DNA from: Mycobacterium sp.
Lineage (GTDB): Bacteria; Actinomycetota; Actinomycetes; Mycobacteriales; Mycobacteriaceae
Direction of reading: 5' to 3'
Assembly: GCF_019243155.1 (NCBI RefSeq)
Contig: NZ_JAFAUS010000306.1
Span: forward strand, 1 to 37,457
DNA length: 37,457 nt
Below the pieces are notes generated by a model. That model worked only from the letters and a program-made list of their open reading frames with translations. It had not been told where the DNA came from and ran no database searches. Every line of letters starts with the position of its first letter. The stretch's first letter is position 1. The position numbers were made by a program, and so were the translations under genes. This document shows, in pieces, positions 16,270-25,694 of the stretch.

Positions 16270-17769
16270 ATGTCAACTCTCGGTGATCTGCTTGCCGAAC
16301 ACACGATGCTGCCGGGCATCGCGGTGGATCACCTGCATGCGGTGGTCGGGGAATGGCAACTACTGGCCGACCTTTCGTTCGCCGATTATCTGATGTGGGT
16401 CCGGCGCGATGACGGGGTGCTGGTGTGCGTTGCGCAGTGCCGGCCCAACACCGCGCCCACGGTTCTGCTGACCGACTCGGTCGGTACGGTCCTTGGCGCC
16501 GACCGGTTGTCGATCGTGGCCGAGACGTTCGACTCCGGCACCGCGCAGCGGGATTACGATGCGGCACAAGAGAATTCGTGGCTGCCGGGTCCGCACGTCG
16601 CGTCCTCCCCGGTGCGGTACGGCGGCCAGGTGGTTGCGGTGCTGACCCAGCATCAAACCGCGGAAACGGCCGACCGGACGTCGGGCCACCTGGAGACCGC
16701 CTACCGGGAGTGCGCCAGGGATCTGGTGCAGATGCTCGCCGAGGGCGCCTTTCCCGACGTGGGGGACGTGGTCATGTCCCGCTCCACACCGCGCGCGGGC
16801 GACGGTTTCATGCGCCTCGATGTCAACGGCGTCGTCGCCTACGCCAGCCCCAACGCGGTGTCGGCCTATCACCGGATGGGCCTGACGAGCGATCTCGAGG
16901 GCCGCAATCTGGTCAAGGTGACGCGCCCGCTGGTCTCGGACCCCTTCGAGGCACAAGAGCTGGCCGAGCACGTGCTCGACCTGCTGGCCGGCGGCAAGAG
17001 CATGCGGATGGAGGTCGACGCCGGCGGCGCGACGGTGCTGCTACGCACGTTGCCGCTGGTGGTGCACGGTCAGAGCGCCGGCGCCGCGGTGCTGATCCGC
17101 GACGTCACGGAGGTCAAGCGCCGCGACCGCGCCCTGATATCGAAGGACGCCACGATCCGCGAGATCCACCACCGCGTGAAGAACAACCTCCAAACCGTGG
17201 CGGCGCTGCTGCGCCTGCAGGCGCGCCGAACGGTCAATGCCGAGGGGCGAGAGGCCCTGATCGAGTCGGTGCGGCGGGTGTCGTCGATTGCCCTGGTTCA
17301 CGACGCGCTGTCGATGTCGGTGGACGAGCAGGTGAACCTCGACGAGGTGATCGACCGGATCCTGCCGATCATGAACGACGTGGCGTCGGTGGACCGCCCG
17401 ATCAGGATCAACCGCGTCGGCGACCTGGGGGTGCTGGACTCCGACCGGGCGACGGCCCTGATCATGGTCATCACCGAACTGGTTCAGAACGCGATCGAGC
17501 ATGCCTTCGACCCCGCCGCGCAGGAAGGGTCGGTGACCATTCGGGCCGAGCGTTCGGCGCGCTGGCTCGACGTCGTGGTGCACGACGACGGGCGCGGGCT
17601 GCCCGAGGGCTTCAGCCTGGAGACGTCCGACAGCCTCGGCCTGCAGATCGTGCGGACCCTGGTGTCGGCCGAGCTCGATGGCACGCTGGGCATGCGGCAG
17701 GGCTCCGCCCGCGGCACCGATGTGGTGCTGCGGGTGCCGATCGGCCGCCGGGCCCGGCTAATGCTGTAA
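16270..17769 (+). CDS. pdtaS: Two-component sensor histidine kinase PdtaS
   Basis: H-box IHHRVKNNLQTVAALLRLQARR (HisKA_2 type), ATPase NAIEHAF...DDGRGLP...LGLQIVRTLV; syntenic with whiB1 as in Rv3220c-Rv3219. Confidence 0.9.
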   Translation: MSTLGDLLAEHTMLPGIAVDHLHAVVGEWQLLADLSFADYLMWVRRDDGVLVCVAQCRPNTAPTVLLTDSVGTVLGADRLSIVAETFDSGTAQRDYDAAQENSWLPGPHVASSPVRYGGQVVAVLTQHQTAETADRTSGHLETAYRECARDLVQMLAEGAFPDVGDVVMSRSTPRAGDGFMRLDVNGVVAYASPNAVSAYHRMGLTSDLEGRNLVKVTRPLVSDPFEAQELAEHVLDLLAGGKSMRMEVDAGGATVLLRTLPLVVHGQSAGAAVLIRDVTEVKRRDRALISKDATIREIHHRVKNNLQTVAALLRLQARRTVNAEGREALIESVRRVSSIALVHDALSMSVDEQVNLDEVIDRILPIMNDVASVDRPIRINRVGDLGVLDSDRATALIMVITELVQNAIEHAFDPAAQEGSVTIRAERSARWLDVVVHDDGRGLPEGFSLETSDSLGLQIVRTLVSAELDGTLGMRQGSARGTDVVLRVPIGRRARLML

Positions 17770-17785
17770 ATGCGTACGCAGAAGT

Positions 17786-17857
17786 GCGGCCTCGACAATG
17801 TCGAGGCCGCGTACCCACGCAAGAGTGCGGCCCCGACTTTCGTCGAGGCCGCACTCT
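17786..17857. terminator. Tandem GC-rich hairpins between convergent pdtaS and whiB1 (bidirectional terminator-like)
   Basis: Hairpin 1: GCGGCCTCGAC-aat-GTCGAGGCCGC (17786-17810). Hairpin 2: AGAGTGCGGCCCCGAC-tttc-GTCGAGGCCGCACTCT (17822-17857, one G:T pair). Confidence 0.75.
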
Positions 17858-17874
17858 AATCTGCGCTAACTGGG

Positions 17875-18129
17875 TCAGACTCCGCTGCGGGCCTTCGTCC
17901 GGGCGTTGCGACGCTTCAGTGCGCGCCGCTCGTCTTCGCTCATGCCGCCCCAGACGCCCGAGTCCTGGCCAGTATTCAGGGCCCAGGCGAGACACTCTGT
18001 GGTCACCGAGCACCGATTGCAGACCAGTTTCGCGTCAGCGATCTGTGCGAGCGCCGGGCCACTGTTCCCTACCGGGAAGAACAGCTCCGGGTCTTCGTCG
18101 CGACAGACCGCCTTGTGGCGCCAATCCAT
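17875..18129 (-). CDS. whiB1: WhiB1 iron-sulfur transcription factor
   Basis: MDWRHKAVCRDEDPELFFPVGNSGPALAQIADAKLVCNRCSVTTECLAWALNTGQDSGVWGGMSEDERRALKRRNARTKARSGV: four Cys plus GVWGG. Confidence 0.97.
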   Translation of the reverse strand: MDWRHKAVCRDEDPELFFPVGNSGPALAQIADAKLVCNRCSVTTECLAWALNTGQDSGVWGGMSEDERRALKRRNARTKARSGV

Positions 18130-18279
18130 AAGTTATTACTCCTCACTGAGTGCGCAGCAAGGCGCACGGCCATTTTTCTTCGGCTGTTCTCGCGTGCACA
18201 AGAAATGTGGTCCGTACCCCTACATGACTTTCTGCATGCAACCTTTCGATCGTTTCACAGGCTCGACGGATGTCAATAG

Positions 18280-18307
18280 TGTGAGTTCGCTCGTGGGCTA
18301 TCTCACT
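18280..18307. promoter_or_regulatory. Two overlapping CRP-like half-conserved sites upstream of whiB1
   Basis: TGTGA-N6-TCGTG (18280-18295) and CGTGG-N6-TCACT (18292-18307), both similar to TGTGA-N6-TCACA. Confidence 0.65.
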
Positions 18308-18401
18308 TAGACCATTTCGTAGCCGAGCCCTTACTCAGTTGTACTACACTGACGGGCCACTCTTCGATGAGATTTTCGTCGCTCGATTTGCCGGATTTCC
18401 G

Positions 18402-19385
18402 TTACCGCAGGTCAGAGCCATGTTTCCCGGGGGGTGCGACCACCGCCAGCGCGTCGGGAACCGCCTTGAATGTCATCGTTTCGCGCACCCCGAGGTAATC
18501 CCCGTCGAACTGGCAGGCGACCGGGCCGCCGGACGAGGTAATTCGCAGGCCGGCCAGGTCGTCTTCGGTGACGAGGTGCTTGAACTCGAACTTGGGTCGC
18601 TTCGCGAACATCTGCCGGACGACTCGCAGCGTGGGGATCGGTTTCATGCTGGTGGGCGCGAACACGCCCAGCCCCGACTCGAAGCTGCAGGCGGGGTTGG
18701 TCCACACCGGCCGCTCGTTGGCGAACGTCCACGGGCTGGAGTTCGACACGAAGGCGAAGCTGACGCCGGGGATCGGTTCGCGGCCGGGGAGCTCGAGGGT
18801 GAGCGTGGGTTCGCGGCGCGTGTAACCCCAGACGGCCGGCACGGCCGCGCGGATGTAACGCCACGCCGTCACCTTGCCGCCCTTGTCGCGTTCGGCCTCG
18901 ACCGCGGCCACCACCTCCGCGTCGACACCCATTCCGGTGTTGAACACGGCCCATCGCTCGCCGCAGTCGATCAGGCCGATCCGCCGCCAGGTGCCGTGCA
19001 GGCGATAGTCGTCGAGCAACTGAATCAGCTGGTTGGTCGCCGCGACCGGGTCGCGGGAGATCCCGAGCGATCGCGCCAGTACGTTCGCCGAACCGCCGGG
19101 CACCACCGCAACCGCCGGCACGTGACCCGTCGGCGCCGAAGTGGGGGAGCCGGGGCGGCCCAGCAGGCCGTTGACCACACCGCTCACGGTGCCGTCCCCG
19201 CCGTGGACGACGACCAGGTCGACACCGTCCGCGAGCGCCTTCTCCGCCAGTTCGGTGCCGTGGCCGCGGTGGTTGGTGTGTTCGACGGTGAGCTGCAGAC
19301 GGCTCTTGAGCGCGTGCGCCAGCAGGTCGCGGCCGGCCGGTGTGGTCGAGGTCGCTGTGGGGTTGACGATCAGCACGGCACGCAT
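18402..19385 (-). CDS. Diacylglycerol/lipid kinase family protein (Rv3218-like)
   Basis: MRAVLIVNPTATSTTPAGRDLL...VVHGGDGTVSGVVNGLLG...VAVVPGGSANVLARSLGI, DAGK catalytic signature. Confidence 0.9.
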   Translation of the reverse strand: MRAVLIVNPTATSTTPAGRDLLAHALKSRLQLTVEHTNHRGHGTELAEKALADGVDLVVVHGGDGTVSGVVNGLLGRPGSPTSAPTGHVPAVAVVPGGSANVLARSLGISRDPVAATNQLIQLLDDYRLHGTWRRIGLIDCGERWAVFNTGMGVDAEVVAAVEAERDKGGKVTAWRYIRAAVPAVWGYTRREPTLTLELPGREPIPGVSFAFVSNSSPWTFANERPVWTNPACSFESGLGVFAPTSMKPIPTLRVVRQMFAKRPKFEFKHLVTEDDLAGLRITSSGGPVACQFDGDYLGVRETMTFKAVPDALAVVAPPGKHGSDLR

Positions 19386-19477
19386 GAGGCACGAGCTTAT
19401 GCGGGTGGGTTAAGGCTTCGCTGTGGGGAACCGCTCGCGTCCGAAGGCGACGCCGCCGCGCTGACTACGCTTGCGGC

Positions 19478-19912
19478 GTGACCCCAATTGTCCCCCCGCC
19501 GGCCGTGCGCGGCGCAGGCGTCATCGTGGCGCTGCAGGGGGTGCTCGCGTTGGTGGTGGCGGCGGTGCTGGTGGTGCGGGGGATCGCGGGAGCCGACCAG
19601 CGCGTGGTCAATGGCCTGGGCACGGCGGCGTGGTTCGTGGTGATCGGCGGCGTGGTGGCGGCCGCCGGGCGCGCGCTGGTGATCGGAAAGCGTTGGGGCC
19701 GCGGGCTGGCCGTGTTCACCCAACTGCTGCTACTGCCCGTGACGTGGTACCTCGCGGTGGGGTCGCACCGGCCCGCATTCGGGATCCCCGCGGGCGTCGT
19801 GGCGCTGACGGTGCTGGCTTTGCTGTTCAGCCCCGCCGCGGTGCGCTGGGCGACCGGCCGCGATCAGGGCGACTCGGCCAGCTCGGCCAGGCGCGAACCC
19901 GACAACCGGTAG
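19478..19912 (+). CDS. Small integral membrane protein (Rv3217c-like)
   Basis: GTG-start ORF of 144 aa with about four TM helices: VIVALQGVLALVVAAVLVV..., WFVVIGGVVAAAGRALVIG... Confidence 0.78.
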   Translation: MTPIVPPPAVRGAGVIVALQGVLALVVAAVLVVRGIAGADQRVVNGLGTAAWFVVIGGVVAAAGRALVIGKRWGRGLAVFTQLLLLPVTWYLAVGSHRPAFGIPAGVVALTVLALLFSPAAVRWATGRDQGDSASSARREPDNR

Positions 19913-20337
19913 GTGGTCCACTCGCGTTGGGGTTGGCCGCCGAGCCCGTCGTAGAGCCCGATCGCGTCGACGTTCCAGTTCAGCACCGCCCACGACAACC
20001 GCGTGTAGCCGCGGTCGACGCATTCACCGGCCAGCGCCGCCAGTAGTGCGCGGGCCAGCCCGCGGCGGCGAAAGTCGGGGCGCACGAACAGGTCTTCGAG
20101 ATAGATGCCCGCCACGCCGTCCCAGGTGGAGAAGTTGACGAACCACAATGCCATCGCTGCGATCTCGCCATCGATTTCCGCGACGTGCCCGTGCACCGTC
20201 GGCGCATCACCGAAAAGCGCTGCGGTCATCTGCTTTTCAGTGACCGTGCATTCGGCTGCGGCATGCTCGAATTCGGCCAGCGCGTGGATCATTTCGACGA
20301 TCGCGGCGACGTCGTGCGGTGTGGCGCCGCGAATCAT
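19864..20337 (-). CDS. GNAT-family N-acetyltransferase
   Basis: MIRGATPHDVAAIVEMIHALAEFEHAAAECTVTEKQM...YLEDLFVRPDFRRRGLARALLAALAGECVDRGYTRLSWAVLNWN. Confidence 0.9.
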   Translation of the reverse strand: MIRGATPHDVAAIVEMIHALAEFEHAAAECTVTEKQMTAALFGDAPTVHGHVAEIDGEIAAMALWFVNFSTWDGVAGIYLEDLFVRPDFRRRGLARALLAALAGECVDRGYTRLSWAVLNWNVDAIGLYDGLGGQPQREWTTYRLSGSRLAELAESP

Positions 20338-21431
20338 TGCTGTACTTCCAGGGCATTGAGAATCGTCGCGAATTTCGGTGTGGTTTCGGCGACTTCATCG
20401 TCGGGGTCGGATTCGGCGACGATTCCGCCTCCGGCGTGGGCGGTCGCCGTGCGGCGGTCCGCCGACAGCTGCGCGCAGCGGATGGAGACCACCCAGCGGC
20501 CATCGCCTTGGGCGTCACACCACCCCACGGCCCCCGCGTAGAAACCGCGGTCGCCCTCCAACTCGGCGATAAGCTCTGTCGCGGCCTTCGTCGGCACCCC
20601 GCCAACCGCCGGGGTCGGATGCAGCGCCAGCGCCAAATCGATTGCGGTGGTTGATGTATCGCGCAACGTGCCGCTGATCGGTGTGCACAGATGCCAGACC
20701 GTCGCGGTGCGGCTCAGTTCGGGCTCGGGCGCAATCGTCAGCTCGTCACACAGCGGCTCCAGTGCGTCCTGGATTGTCTCGATCACCAGCCGATGCTCGT
20801 GCCGGTCCTTGGCCGAGGCGACCAGCGTGGCGCCATTGGCCGCGTCGACGTCCGGGTCGGCGGCGCGCGGGGCCGACCCGGCGAACGGGCGGCACGTGAC
20901 GCGGTCGCCGGAGCGTGCCACCAGGAGTTCCGGGCTGGCGCCCACCAGCGCCGCGCCCGCATAGTCGCCGCCGGCGGCGGACAGGTCGACCAGGTAGCCG
21001 TATGCGGCCGGGTCCGCGGCGATGAGCCGGCGCAGGATGACGCGCGCGTCCAACGGGCCATCGGCGACCAGTCGCAGCGCGCGGGCCAAGACCACCTTGT
21101 GCAGTGGGTTGTCGGCCGCGGCGAGCTGATCGACGGCCCGGCTGATCCGGTCGCGGTGCTGCGCCGGTAGCGGTACGGCGGCCGTCACGCGCGACGCCGG
21201 CAGCGGGCCGGTGGGCCAATCCGGTGGACCGTCCAAGTGGCGCACGGCATCCGGCGTCAGCAGAGCGGCGGGTCGGTGCACGTCAAAAGGCAACGCGCCC
21301 AGCACTATTGGCGCAGCACCGGACCGCAGCGCGGCCTGCGCCGCGCTCACGTCGGCGTAGCGCTCCCGAACCCCGTCGGCGATCAAAGTCTGCGTCGGCC
21401 CGCACAGGACGAATGGGGGTTCGGTGTTCAC
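20334..21431 (-). CDS. entC: Isochorismate synthase EntC (Rv3215-like)
   Basis: Chorismate-binding signatures: LHKVVLARALRL..., PELLVARSGDRVTCRPFAGSAPR, LALHPTPAVGGVPTKAA, DRGFYAGAVGWCDAQGDGRWVVSIRCA. Confidence 0.9.
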   Translation of the reverse strand: MNTEPPFVLCGPTQTLIADGVRERYADVSAAQAALRSGAAPIVLGALPFDVHRPAALLTPDAVRHLDGPPDWPTGPLPASRVTAAVPLPAQHRDRISRAVDQLAAADNPLHKVVLARALRLVADGPLDARVILRRLIAADPAAYGYLVDLSAAGGDYAGAALVGASPELLVARSGDRVTCRPFAGSAPRAADPDVDAANGATLVASAKDRHEHRLVIETIQDALEPLCDELTIAPEPELSRTATVWHLCTPISGTLRDTSTTAIDLALALHPTPAVGGVPTKAATELIAELEGDRGFYAGAVGWCDAQGDGRWVVSIRCAQLSADRRTATAHAGGGIVAESDPDDEVAETTPKFATILNALEVQQ

Positions 21432-22018
21432 TGACCGGTCAACCCGAGCGCCCTGAGCTGTTGCACTCCGTGCTCGAACCCGCAGACCGCGACCGACGCG
21501 GTGATCATGGCGAAGCGGATTCCCTCTTCGAGCGGCAGCTCGACCCAGCGCGTGATCACCGCGCGGGAGAAGTGGCCGTGGCCGACGAACACCACGTCAC
21601 GCGTTTCCATGTTTTCCAGCGCGCGGGCGACGGCGCGGTCAGCGCGCTCGCTGACATGCGCGACGCTCTCGCCGCCGGGGCACCCGTGCGTCCACACCAT
21701 CCAATCCGGAACCGTTTCCTGGATCTGCACCGTGGTGAGGCCCTCGTAGGACCCGTAGTCCCATTCGGCGAGCATGGGGGACACCTCGTCGACGGTGAGC
21801 CCGGCCAGCTCCGCGGTGTCCAGCGCGCGTTTCCGCGGGCTGCTGATCACCAGCGGATCAACAAGATTCAGTTCGTCGATCGTCGAGCCGGCCCGCTTGG
21901 CCTGCGTACGGCCCACGTCGGTCAACTCGATCTCGCTGCGGCCCGTGTGTTGGCCCGATTTCGACCACTCGGTCTCGCCGTGGCGCAGCAGCACCAGTCG
22001 ATTGTCATGCAAGCCCAT
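21428..22018 (-). CDS. gpm2: Histidine phosphatase / phosphoglycerate-mutase-like acid phosphatase (Rv3214-like)
   Basis: MGLHDNRLVLLRHGETEWSKSGQHTGRSEIELTDVGRTQA; RHG motif and VFVGHGHFSR. Confidence 0.88.
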   Translation of the reverse strand: MGLHDNRLVLLRHGETEWSKSGQHTGRSEIELTDVGRTQAKRAGSTIDELNLVDPLVISSPRKRALDTAELAGLTVDEVSPMLAEWDYGSYEGLTTVQIQETVPDWMVWTHGCPGGESVAHVSERADRAVARALENMETRDVVFVGHGHFSRAVITRWVELPLEEGIRFAMITASVAVCGFEHGVQQLRALGLTGQ

Positions 22019-22129
22019 ATCCGTTGATTCTGCCCGACGACATGCCCGGGCCGCTGGCCGAAGCGTTCGGCTGGCGAACGTGCCAGGATGGGCACTGAAA
22101 CCGCGAGGCGAAAGGACGGGTGGGCGCTC

Positions 22130-22933
22130 GTGACTAAAACGACCCGGGTATTGGCGGTGGCCAACCAGAAGGGCGGCGTAGCCAAGACGACCACGGTCGC
22201 TTCGCTGGGCGCGGCGATGGTGGACGAGGGCAAGCAAGTGCTACTGGTCGACCTCGACCCGCAGGGCTGTCTGACCTTCTCGCTCGGCCAGGATCCGGAC
22301 AAGCTACCGGTCTCCGTGCACGAGGTGCTGCTCGGTGAGGTCGAGCCGAACGCCGCGCTGGTCGAGACCATCGAGGGAATGACGCTGCTGCCGGCAAACA
22401 TCGATCTGGCGGGCGCCGAGGCGATGCTGCTGATGCGGGCGGGGCGTGAATACGCACTCAAACGCGCGCTGGCCAAGCTCTTTGACCGGTTCGACGTGAT
22501 CGTCATCGACTGCCCGCCGTCGCTGGGTGTGCTCACCCTCAACGGGCTGACCGCCGCCGGGGAGGTCATCGTGCCGCTACAGTGCGAGACCCTCGCGCAC
22601 CGCGGCGTCGGCCAGTTCCTGCGCACGGTGGCCGACGTCCAGCAGATCACCAACCCGGACCTGCGGCTGCTCGGCGCACTGCCGACGCTGTACGACTCGC
22701 GCACCACCCACACCCGCGACGTGTTGCTCGACGTGGCCGACCGATACAGCCTGCCGGTGCTGGCCCCGCCGATTCCGCGCACGGTGCGTTTCGCGGAGGC
22801 CAGCGCCTCGGGCTCGTCGGTGATGGCCGGGCGCAAGAACAAGGGCGCCGTCGCGTACAGCGAGCTGGCAAAGGCGCTGCTCAAGCACTGGAAGACGGGC
22901 AAGGCGCTGCCGACGTTCGCCGTCGAGGTCTAA
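22130..22933 (+). CDS. ParA/Soj-family ATPase (Rv3213c-like)
   Basis: VLAVANQKGGVAKTTTVASLGAAMVDEGKQVLLVDLDPQGCLTFSLG: deviant Walker A. GTG start 22130 preferred; in-frame ATG 22088 is the alternative. Confidence 0.9.
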   Translation: MTKTTRVLAVANQKGGVAKTTTVASLGAAMVDEGKQVLLVDLDPQGCLTFSLGQDPDKLPVSVHEVLLGEVEPNAALVETIEGMTLLPANIDLAGAEAMLLMRAGREYALKRALAKLFDRFDVIVIDCPPSLGVLTLNGLTAAGEVIVPLQCETLAHRGVGQFLRTVADVQQITNPDLRLLGALPTLYDSRTTHTRDVLLDVADRYSLPVLAPPIPRTVRFAEASASGSSVMAGRKNKGAVAYSELAKALLKHWKTGKALPTFAVEV

Positions 22934-22939
22934 ACGGAC

Positions 22940-24163
22940 TCAACCGAGGGCGGCGACGGTGTCGCCGCGCTGCTCGAACACCCGGGACCCCGAAACGGCC
23001 AACGCCACCGGCTTTCCAAGCGGGCCGGGCGGCCGGTCCACCGGAAGGTAGCGCTCGCTGGCGCCGCTGACCGGGTCGTAGATGCCGATCGCGCCGGTGA
23101 CCGGCACCAGCAGCTTGCCCGCCATCATCACTCCCGGTCCCAACGGCGCCGCCGTGTCTCCCGCCGCGATCGTGTAGCGCAGGGTCAGGCTGTTCGCCTC
23201 GAAAACCATCAGGGAATCGCCGGTCCACCAGGTGATCAGGTTGCCGGCGTGCGAGATCGTCGCTGCGGGCGACGGCGGCTTGGGCACCAGGGTGCTGGAC
23301 ACGGTCGCGCCGGTCTCGTCGATCACGTCGACCCGCGGCTGCGGCGCGGGCAGGTACACCGCCGTGTTGTTCTCCCAGACGGTCAGCACGCGGGCGCCCG
23401 AATCCGGCTTGATCCCGGGTTCGGACACGATGTGCTGCTGGGGTTCGTCGTCTTCCTTACCCGGGTGCAGCAGCACCAGCCGTAGGTCCGCCTGGCTCAC
23501 ACAGCTTTCCAACACCGAGACCGCCGACGAGCTGGCCGCCGCCGAGATGAGCCGGCATCCCGAATGCAGCCCGCGCGCAGAGGGTTTCACTCGAGCGTCG
23601 GTCTCGCCGTAGGCCAGTATCCGGACCATGTCCGAACGCCACAGCTCCAGGTGGGTGTCGCCGTACGACAACACCGTCGTGCCGTCTGAGGACAGCTGCA
23701 CGTGCGGGTCGGCGTAGCCACTGCGCGCGGGACCGCGACGGCCGGTCGACCCGTCCAGGGTGCTCACCTGCCCGCAGCCACGGTCGTCGCGGTAAACCGC
23801 GACGGCGTAGCGGTACAGCCAGGAAACCCCGCACAGACCGGTGTCGCGGGAGTAACTCCACCGCGACTGGCCGTTGCCCTGATCGCGCCCGTCGACCTGG
23901 CGGCCGTCGCCGGTGATGACTGTCCCGCCGATGGCCAGCGGGGAGGAGGTGGTGGCCGGGCTGTTCGCGGTCCACAGCTGCTTCAGGGTTGCCGGCACCT
24001 GCTTGGCCGGCGTGGGATTGGCGGCTGGGACGGCGGCCGGGCGGCTGATGGTGGCCCGGGCGTCGCTGGTCCACCAGATCAGGGCCGCGGTCAGCGCGAC
24101 GACGGCCGCGATCGACGCGGCGGCCACCACGTCGCCCTTGGTGCGGCGTTCGGGTCTGACCAT
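22940..24163 (-). CDS. Membrane-anchored beta-propeller-like protein (Rv3212-like)
   Basis: N-terminal TM VVAAASIAAVVALTAALIWWTS followed by repeated beta-rich segments of PQQ/WD-like character. Confidence 0.75.
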   Translation of the reverse strand: MVRPERRTKGDVVAAASIAAVVALTAALIWWTSDARATISRPAAVPAANPTPAKQVPATLKQLWTANSPATTSSPLAIGGTVITGDGRQVDGRDQGNGQSRWSYSRDTGLCGVSWLYRYAVAVYRDDRGCGQVSTLDGSTGRRGPARSGYADPHVQLSSDGTTVLSYGDTHLELWRSDMVRILAYGETDARVKPSARGLHSGCRLISAAASSSAVSVLESCVSQADLRLVLLHPGKEDDEPQQHIVSEPGIKPDSGARVLTVWENNTAVYLPAPQPRVDVIDETGATVSSTLVPKPPSPAATISHAGNLITWWTGDSLMVFEANSLTLRYTIAAGDTAAPLGPGVMMAGKLLVPVTGAIGIYDPVSGASERYLPVDRPPGPLGKPVALAVSGSRVFEQRGDTVAALG

Positions 24164-24179
24164 GCGTCAGTGCGGCGCT

Positions 24180-25694
24180 TTAGTTGCCGTTTGTGGCCGC
24201 GCCGGCTGCCGTGGCGTCCGAGGGCTTGCGACGCCGACGGCGGCGCCGGTTCGTCGCGGGGCTGTCCGGGGTTTCCGCGACGGCCTCACCGTTGGTGCTC
24301 GCGGCGCCGTTGCCCGACGGGTGCGCGGCGACGGCCTGGCCGCCCCGGGTGCGCCGACGGGTGCCGGAGCGGCGCGCGGGCCTGTCCGACTTCTGATCCG
24401 GCTTCTGGCCGTCGCGTCCGCTGCTGCGGCGCTGGCCTTGCGGCTTGCGGGCCGCGCCCACCGTGCCCCCGGTCTCGGCGGGGATGCCCAGCTCGGCATG
24501 GAGGTGTGGCGAGTTCGAGTAGGTCTCGGCGGGCTCGGGGCAGTCCAGCCCCAGGGCCTTGTCGATCAGCGACCAGCGGGCCATTTCGTCCCAGTCCACC
24601 AGGGTGACCGCGATACCGGTCTTGCCCGCGCGGCCGGTGCGGCCGATGCGGTGCACGTAGGCCTGCTCGTCCTCCGGAATCTGGTAGTTGATGACGTGGG
24701 TGATGTCGTCGATGTCGATGCCGCGGGCGGCCACGTCCGTGGCGACCAGCACGTTGATGTCGCCGGTCCGGAAGGCCTTGAGGGCCTTCTCGCGGGCCGC
24801 CTGCCCGAGGTCACCGTGCACGGCGCCCACCGCGAAACCGCGCTCGGCCAGCTCGTCGGCCACCTTCTGCGCGGTGCGCTTGGTGCGGGTGAAGATCATC
24901 GTGGCGCCGCGCCCCTGCGCCTGCAGCACGCGGCTGACCAGCTCGACTTTGTCCAAGGCGTGGGCCCGGTAGGCGTACTGGACGGTTGTGTCGTGGGTGG
25001 CCGCCGAGTGCGGCGCTTCCGCCCGGATGTGGGTGGGCTGGTTCATGAAAGTGCGGGCCAGCGTGATGATCGGGTCCGGCATGGTCGCCGAGAACAGCAT
25101 GGATTGCCGGTCGGTGGGGATTTGGCGCAGGATCCGCTCGATGTCGGGCAGGAAGCCCAGGTCGAGCATTTCGTCGGCCTCGTCGAGCACCAGCACCGTC
25201 AGCCCGCCCAGTTGCAGGTGATTCTGCTGACTCAGGTCGAGCAGCCGGCCCGGGGTGCCCACCACGACGTCGGCGCCGGCGCGCAGCGCCTCGATCTGGG
25301 GCTCATAGGGGCGTCCCCCGTAGATGGGGACCACCGACAGCGGCCGGTCGCCTTCGGCGGTCAGGTGCTTGGCCGCCAACGTCAGGTCATCGGTGACCTG
25401 CAGGCACAGCTCGCGCGTGGGCACCACGATCAGCGCCCGTGGTGTGCCGTTGAGCGGCCGGGCGGCGGTGCCGGCGGTGATGCGCTGCAGCAGCGGCACG
25501 CCGAAGGCGAAGGTCTTGCCCATCCCGGTGCGGGCCTGGCCGATCAAGTCGTCGCCGGCCAGCGCCATCGGCAGGGTCAGCTCTTGGATGGCAAAAGGGC
25601 TTTCGATCCCTTTTTCGGCGAGGGCGCGCACGATTTCGTCGCGGACGCCGAGTTGAGCAAAGGTCAGTTCAGTTGTGCTTGTCAGTGTGGACAT
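24180..25694 (-). CDS. rhlE: DEAD-box RNA helicase RhlE-like with basic C-terminal tail
   Basis: MSTLTSTTELTFAQLGV (Q-motif), ARTGMGKT, PTRELCLQV, TPGRLLD, DEAD, SAT, HRIGRTGRAGKTG; Arg/Gly/Lys-rich C-terminus. Confidence 0.93.
   Translation of the reverse strand: MSTLTSTTELTFAQLGVRDEIVRALAEKGIESPFAIQELTLPMALAGDDLIGQARTGMGKTFAFGVPLLQRITAGTAARPLNGTPRALIVVPTRELCLQVTDDLTLAAKHLTAEGDRPLSVVPIYGGRPYEPQIEALRAGADVVVGTPGRLLDLSQQNHLQLGGLTVLVLDEADEMLDLGFLPDIERILRQIPTDRQSMLFSATMPDPIITLARTFMNQPTHIRAEAPHSAATHDTTVQYAYRAHALDKVELVSRVLQAQGRGATMIFTRTKRTAQKVADELAERGFAVGAVHGDLGQAAREKALKAFRTGDINVLVATDVAARGIDIDDITHVINYQIPEDEQAYVHRIGRTGRAGKTGIAVTLVDWDEMARWSLIDKALGLDCPEPAETYSNSPHLHAELGIPAETGGTVGAARKPQGQRRSSGRDGQKPDQKSDRPARRSGTRRRTRGGQAVAAHPSGNGAASTNGEAVAETPDSPATNRRRRRRRKPSDATAAGAATNGN

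Noticed and set aside
16425-18131. 568-aa plus-strand ORF across pdtaS and whiB1
   Set aside because: Out-of-frame with pdtaS and crosses the hairpin region and whiB1; Arg/Gly/Pro-rich artefact.
18339-19481. 380-aa plus-strand ORF antisense to the lipid kinase
   Set aside because: Antisense to a CDS with an unambiguous DAGK signature; no recognisable motif.
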